From NCBI GenBank assembly GCA_002310055.1, contig DBXS01000031.1:492-54792 (forward strand): a DNA stretch of 54,301 nt, given 5' to 3'. Of this stretch, positions 50,904 to 54,301 are shown piece after piece. The notes beneath the pieces are model-generated. The model did not search any database and was not told the origin of the DNA. It saw only the letters and a list, made by a program, of their open reading frames with translations. Source of the stretch: Clostridiales bacterium UBA1206 (GTDB lineage Bacteria; Bacillota; Clostridia; Oscillospirales; CAG-382). A program made the translations under genes and the position numbers. Numbering within the stretch: the first letter of the stretch is position 1; the number at the start of each line of letters is the position of its first letter.

Positions 50904-51950
50904 TTACTCCACTATCGGCTCGCCTGCGCCGAGCGTGAGAGTCACGATGAAGCCGGCGACGTTATCGCCCGAGATCTCGTATTCGGCGCCCTCGGGGATC
51001 TTGATCTGGGTCTCGCCCTCGGGGTTGGCGGGCACGTAATAGATGGCGTAATCTATGCCGTCGCAGGTGGTCTCGTACTTGCTTTCGTAAGAAAATCTGC
51101 GGCAGAAATCTATGTATTCTTCCAAGCAGTAGTTATTTACGTAGATGAGATAAGCGTGCGGGACGCCCACGTAGCGGTAGAGCGAATTGTTGGCGTCGTG
51201 ACCGGTGAGTCCCTTTTTGCCTTCGGGATAGCGCTTGACGAAGCCGTAGAACATACAGTTTTCGTCGAGCCACTGGAATTTGCCTTCGCCGAGTTTGCCG
51301 GCGGAAGACGGATAAACGGTGCACTTGAACGATAAGCCGGTGTTGAGGTCGCTTTCGCCGGGACCGTCGACGTCCTTACCTTCGTCATAGAGTTTCTTCT
51401 GCGCGTCGTACGAGCGGAAGCCCGTGGTGACGGTCAGCGCGGTGCTGCCCGTATACGCCGAAAGCGCGTTGAGGAGCTCCTGCATATGAGTCATAGTCTC
51501 TCTGCCGATGGTGATATCGGAATCGCGCACGCCGAACGTCTTGGAAGTACGCGATTTATACACGTTCACCACCGAAGCGGCGGTCGGATTGGCGTCGAAA
51601 TCGTAACGGTACGCAGAGTTCACTATGATGAGCGGACCCTTGTGCATATCCTCGGCTTCGAGCAGTATGATGCGGTACGGATCCTCGGTACCCTGCGAAT
51701 AATCGCCCGAAATCTCGGTATAGCCGGAATTCTCGGAAACGTCGGATTCGTCGGTGCTTTCCTCCGCGCCGGAATCATCCGAAACGTCGGACACGTCGGA
51801 CGGTTCTTCGGAAGAAAGCTCGGACGATCTGTCGATGACGAATTTGGCGAGAAGCACCGAAAGAATCACCACAATGACGGCAAAACTCGCCACTATCGCG
51901 ATAAGGTTGATAAAGCCGTAGCTTTCTTTTCTGTTGGGTTTACCGCTCAT
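50904..51950 (-). CDS. VanY-like protein lacking catalytic residues, membrane-anchored
   Basis: 348 residues. N-terminal membrane helix (about 13-37), Ser/Asp/Glu-rich linker (about 42-85), then a VanY/M15-type fold: NSAYRYD, TVTTGFRSYDAQKKLYDEG, FYGFVKRYPEGKKGLTGHD, LYRYVG. The usual metal motif SEHxTGLAxD reads SDLNTGLSFK, and the EPWHYRYVG catalytic segment reads NNSLYRYVG, so the zinc ligands and catalytic Glu are gone. Likely a peptidoglycan-binding or regulatory pseudoenzyme outside the membrane. Start at the ATG 8 nt after AAAGGA; an in-frame ATG 9 nt earlier is too close to it. Has no clear promoter; it follows nifJ. Confidence 0.8.
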   Translation of the reverse strand: MSGKPNRKESYGFINLIAIVASFAVIVVILSVLLAKFVIDRSSELSSEEPSDVSDVSDDSGAEESTDESDVSENSGYTEISGDYSQGTEDPYRIILLEAEDMHKGPLIIVNSAYRYDFDANPTAASVVNVYKSRTSKTFGVRDSDITIGRETMTHMQELLNALSAYTGSTALTVTTGFRSYDAQKKLYDEGKDVDGPGESDLNTGLSFKCTVYPSSAGKLGEGKFQWLDENCMFYGFVKRYPEGKKGLTGHDANNSLYRYVGVPHAYLIYVNNYCLEEYIDFCRRFSYESKYETTCDGIDYAIYYVPANPEGETQIKIPEGAEYEISGDNVAGFIVTLTLGAGEPIVE

Positions 51951-51984
51951 CTGTACCATCCTTTCGTTGCGGCGTTTGGGGTGA

Positions 51985-52017
51985 GCGCAGGCGCGGGTGC
52001 GTTACCCGCGCCTGCGC
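51985..52017 (-). other. 14-bp G/C-rich hairpin between nifJ and VanY-like gene
   Basis: GCGCAGGCGCGGGT pairs perfectly with ACCCGCGCCTGCGC around a 5-nt loop. No T run follows on either strand, so it is not a standard intrinsic terminator; it may limit read-through or protect the nifJ 3' end. Confidence 0.65.
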
Positions 52018-52048
52018 GCGGCGTTGCGTGGGGACTTAAAAGCGGGGC

Positions 52049-54301
52049 TTACTGATCTGCGAGCTTTTTGAGCTTGAGATACTTCTCTTTGGCTTCCTGT
52101 TCGGCTCTGTCGAACAGCACCTTGGCTCTTTCCGGGAAGAACAGGTTGAGCGAAGAATAACGGGATTCGGTGTTGATGAATTCCTTATAATCGTTCGTGG
52201 GTTCTTTGGAATCGAGCGTGAAGGGGTTCTTGCCCTCTGCGGCGAGCAGCGGGTTGAAGCGGAAGGTGTGCCAGTAGCCCGCGGCCACCGCGGCTTTGGT
52301 CTCGAGCATCGAGGTGCCGAGGCCTTTCTTTATGCCGTGGTTGATGCAGGGCGCGTAGCCGATGACGAGCGAAGGTCCGTGATAACTTTCGGCTTCGCTT
52401 ATGGCTTTGACGCACTGGTTATAGTCGGCGCCCATAGCTACCTGCGCCACGTAAACGTAGCCGTAGCTCATTGCGATGCCGGCGAGATCTTTCTTCTTGG
52501 TGGCTTTGCCCGCGGCGGCAAACTGCGCCACGGAGCCGGTCGGGGTGGACTTGGAAGCCTGTCCGCCGGTGTTGGAGTAAACTTCGGTATCGAACACGAA
52601 GATGTTCACGTCTTCGCCGGAAGCGAGCACGTGGTCGAGTCCGCCGAAGCCGATATCATACGCCCAGCCGTCGCCGCCGAAGATCCACATCGATTTCTTG
52701 ATGAAGAGGTCTTCCATGGCGAGCGCCTGCTTGCAGAGCGAGGCGAATTCGCGGCTCTTGTTCCCTTTCGCCGCGGCTTTGATCGCGGCGATGAGTTTTT
52801 CGCTGGCGGGAACGGACGCCTTGCCGTCGTCTTTCGCGTCGAGCCATTCCTTGGCGGGAGCGGCGAGCGATTCGTTTTCGGCAAGTTTGGTTATGATCTC
52901 GACGAGTTTGGCGCGGCGCTGATTGACGGCGGTCGCCATGCCGAGGCCGTATTCGGCGTTATCTTCGAACAGGGAGTTCGCCCAGGCGGGGCCTTTGCCT
53001 TCTTTGTTCACGGTGTACGGAGTGGAAGGCGCGGAGCCGCCCCAGATGGACGAGCAGCCGGTGGCGTTGGCGATGAACATCCTGTCGCCGAACAGTTGGG
53101 TTATGAGTTTTGCGTAAGGAGTTTCGCCGCAGCCGGCGCATGCGCCCGAGAACTCGAGCAGCGGCTGTTTGAACTGCGAACCCTTGACGGTTTCGGGTTT
53201 GAATTTGGCGAGCACTTCGGGATTGTCGGCGTATTTATAGCTGATATCGAAGTACTGCTGTTCTTTCTGCTGGGTGGCGGCGGGCACCATAGAGAGCGCC
53301 TTTTCGCCTTTTTTGCCCGGGCAGACCTGAACGCAGCTGCCGCAGCCGAGGCAGTCGAGCACCGAAACGGTGACGCCGAACTTATAGCCAGCAAGGCCGG
53401 TCATAGGCAGGAGTTTCATGCCCTTGACTTTTTCTTCGTCGGATTCGGGAAGAGCCACGGGACGGATGGTAGCGTGCGGGCACACCAGCGAGCAGAAGTT
53501 GCACTGGATGCAGTTTTCGGGGTTCCAGCAGGGGACGTCGACCGCGACGCCGCGTTTTTCGTAAGCGGCGGTGCCTTGCGGCGAAGTGCCGTCGGCTCTG
53601 TCGAGGAAGGTGGAAACGGGAAGCAGGTCGCCTTTCTGCGCGACTACGGGTTCGAGGATGTCTTTAACGAAGTCGACGACTTCCTTGCGGCCCTTGAGCG
53701 CTTTGGCTTTGGTCTTTTTGTCTTCGGCTTTCTTCCACGCCGCGGGGATCTTGACCTTGACGACGGCGTCGGCGCCGGCGTCGATGGCGGCGTAGTTCAT
53801 ATCGACGACCGCCTGTCCTTTTTTGATGAAGGACTTATAAGCGGCTTTCTTCATATATTCGGAAGCTTCGTCGGCGGGGATGATGTTGGCGAGCTTGAAG
53901 AACGCGGACTGGAGCACGGTGTTCGTCCTGCCGCCCAGGCCCAGCGACTTGGCGATGGAGATGGCGTCGACTATATAGAAGTTGACGTGCTTGTTGGCGA
54001 GGTCGCGTTTTGCCTTTGCGGGAAGGATCTTATCGAGCTCTTCGGGTTTCCACTGGCAGTTGAGCAGGAAGGTGCCGTTTTCTTTGATGTCGCCGGTGAT
54101 GTCGTACATATGCATATACGAAGGATTGTGGCAGGCGACGAAATCTGCCTTGGAAACGTAATAGGTGGAATGGATGGGCTTGTCGCCGAAACGCAGGTGC
54201 GAAACGGTGAGACCGCCGGATTTTTTGGAGTCGTAAGCGAAATACGCCTGGATATATTTATCGGTATGGTCGCCTATGATCTTGATGGAGTTCTTGTTGG
54301 C
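52049..54301 (-). CDS. nifJ: Pyruvate:ferredoxin oxidoreductase, N-terminal part missing (window edge)
   Basis: 750 C-terminal residues of a roughly 1,170-residue enzyme; the frame stays open to the window end, beginning ANKNSIKIIGDHTDKY. It oxidises pyruvate with CoA to acetyl-CoA, CO2 and reduced ferredoxin, in anaerobic energy metabolism. Seen in order: gamma domain, two [4Fe-4S] ferredoxin motifs (CIQCNFCSLVCP and CLGCGSCVQVCP), CAGCGETPYAK for the proximal cluster, and the thiamine-diphosphate motif GDGWAYDIGFGGLDH with NTGGQASKSTPTG. The pyruvate-binding N-terminal domain is outside. No break is seen. Confidence 0.97.
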   Translation of the reverse strand, partial: ANKNSIKIIGDHTDKYIQAYFAYDSKKSGGLTVSHLRFGDKPIHSTYYVSKADFVACHNPSYMHMYDITGDIKENGTFLLNCQWKPEELDKILPAKAKRDLANKHVNFYIVDAISIAKSLGLGGRTNTVLQSAFFKLANIIPADEASEYMKKAAYKSFIKKGQAVVDMNYAAIDAGADAVVKVKIPAAWKKAEDKKTKAKALKGRKEVVDFVKDILEPVVAQKGDLLPVSTFLDRADGTSPQGTAAYEKRGVAVDVPCWNPENCIQCNFCSLVCPHATIRPVALPESDEEKVKGMKLLPMTGLAGYKFGVTVSVLDCLGCGSCVQVCPGKKGEKALSMVPAATQQKEQQYFDISYKYADNPEVLAKFKPETVKGSQFKQPLLEFSGACAGCGETPYAKLITQLFGDRMFIANATGCSSIWGGSAPSTPYTVNKEGKGPAWANSLFEDNAEYGLGMATAVNQRRAKLVEIITKLAENESLAAPAKEWLDAKDDGKASVPASEKLIAAIKAAAKGNKSREFASLCKQALAMEDLFIKKSMWIFGGDGWAYDIGFGGLDHVLASGEDVNIFVFDTEVYSNTGGQASKSTPTGSVAQFAAAGKATKKKDLAGIAMSYGYVYVAQVAMGADYNQCVKAISEAESYHGPSLVIGYAPCINHGIKKGLGTSMLETKAAVAAGYWHTFRFNPLLAAEGKNPFTLDSKEPTNDYKEFINTESRYSSLNLFFPERAKVLFDRAEQEAKEKYLKLKKLADQ

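Overview
The window looks like chromosomal DNA of an uncultured member of Bacillota, class Clostridia, probably from an anaerobic, plant-degrading or gut community. The evidence is the Firmicutes set rplU-prp-rpmA-obg, with an N-terminal L27 extension and its Prp protease. There is also SpoVG, an Era/RecO/MutS2/PhoH/YbeY block, pyruvate:ferredoxin oxidoreductase and a dockerin-bearing secreted enzyme. Promoters are close to the sigma-A consensus (TTGACA-17-TATAAT). Many starts are TTG or GTG. I saw no rRNA, tRNA, CRISPR array, transposase, integrase or phage gene.

Region 1 (1-16 kb) is mostly housekeeping. On the left is an mgtE / alpha-galactosidase / ACT-domain operon. It is followed by upp-ung, a DUF1622 membrane protein, hflX, rpmE, prfA, an S1-domain protein, obg-rpmA-prp-rplU, an ECF S component, spoVG, murC and rpmB.

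Region 2 (15-22 kb) holds a GNAT acetyltransferase coupled to hflK-hflC. Next come a 951-residue lipoprotein with a solute-binding fold plus a long helical tail, and a secreted DUF4434-type protein.

Region 3 (22-29.5 kb) is a tight minus-strand operon, phoH-ybeY-era-recO-mutS2-tsaC-coaE-slt, driven from a promoter that sits inside a 21-bp inverted repeat.

Region 4 (29.7-34.2 kb) has a PHP phosphoesterase, an orphan solute-binding lipoprotein, an ArsB/SLC13-type transporter and an unknown membrane protein.

Region 5 (34.2-50.4 kb) is the most unusual part. First is a secreted phosphodiester glycosidase with a C-terminal type I dockerin. Then comes a seven-gene minus-strand operon: a 1,117-residue solute-binding lipoprotein with carbohydrate-binding-like modules, a permease pair, a beta-propeller/TPR/YIP1 membrane protein, a large DUF5696-type exoprotein and a second permease pair. 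No ATPase is encoded, so a shared MsmK/UgpC-type ATPase is likely. I infer a surface glycan capture, processing and import system of unknown substrate.

Region 6 (50.4-54.3 kb) contains a possible small plus-strand transcription unit, a VanY-like protein that has lost its catalytic residues, and the C-terminal two thirds of pyruvate:ferredoxin oxidoreductase, cut by the window edge.
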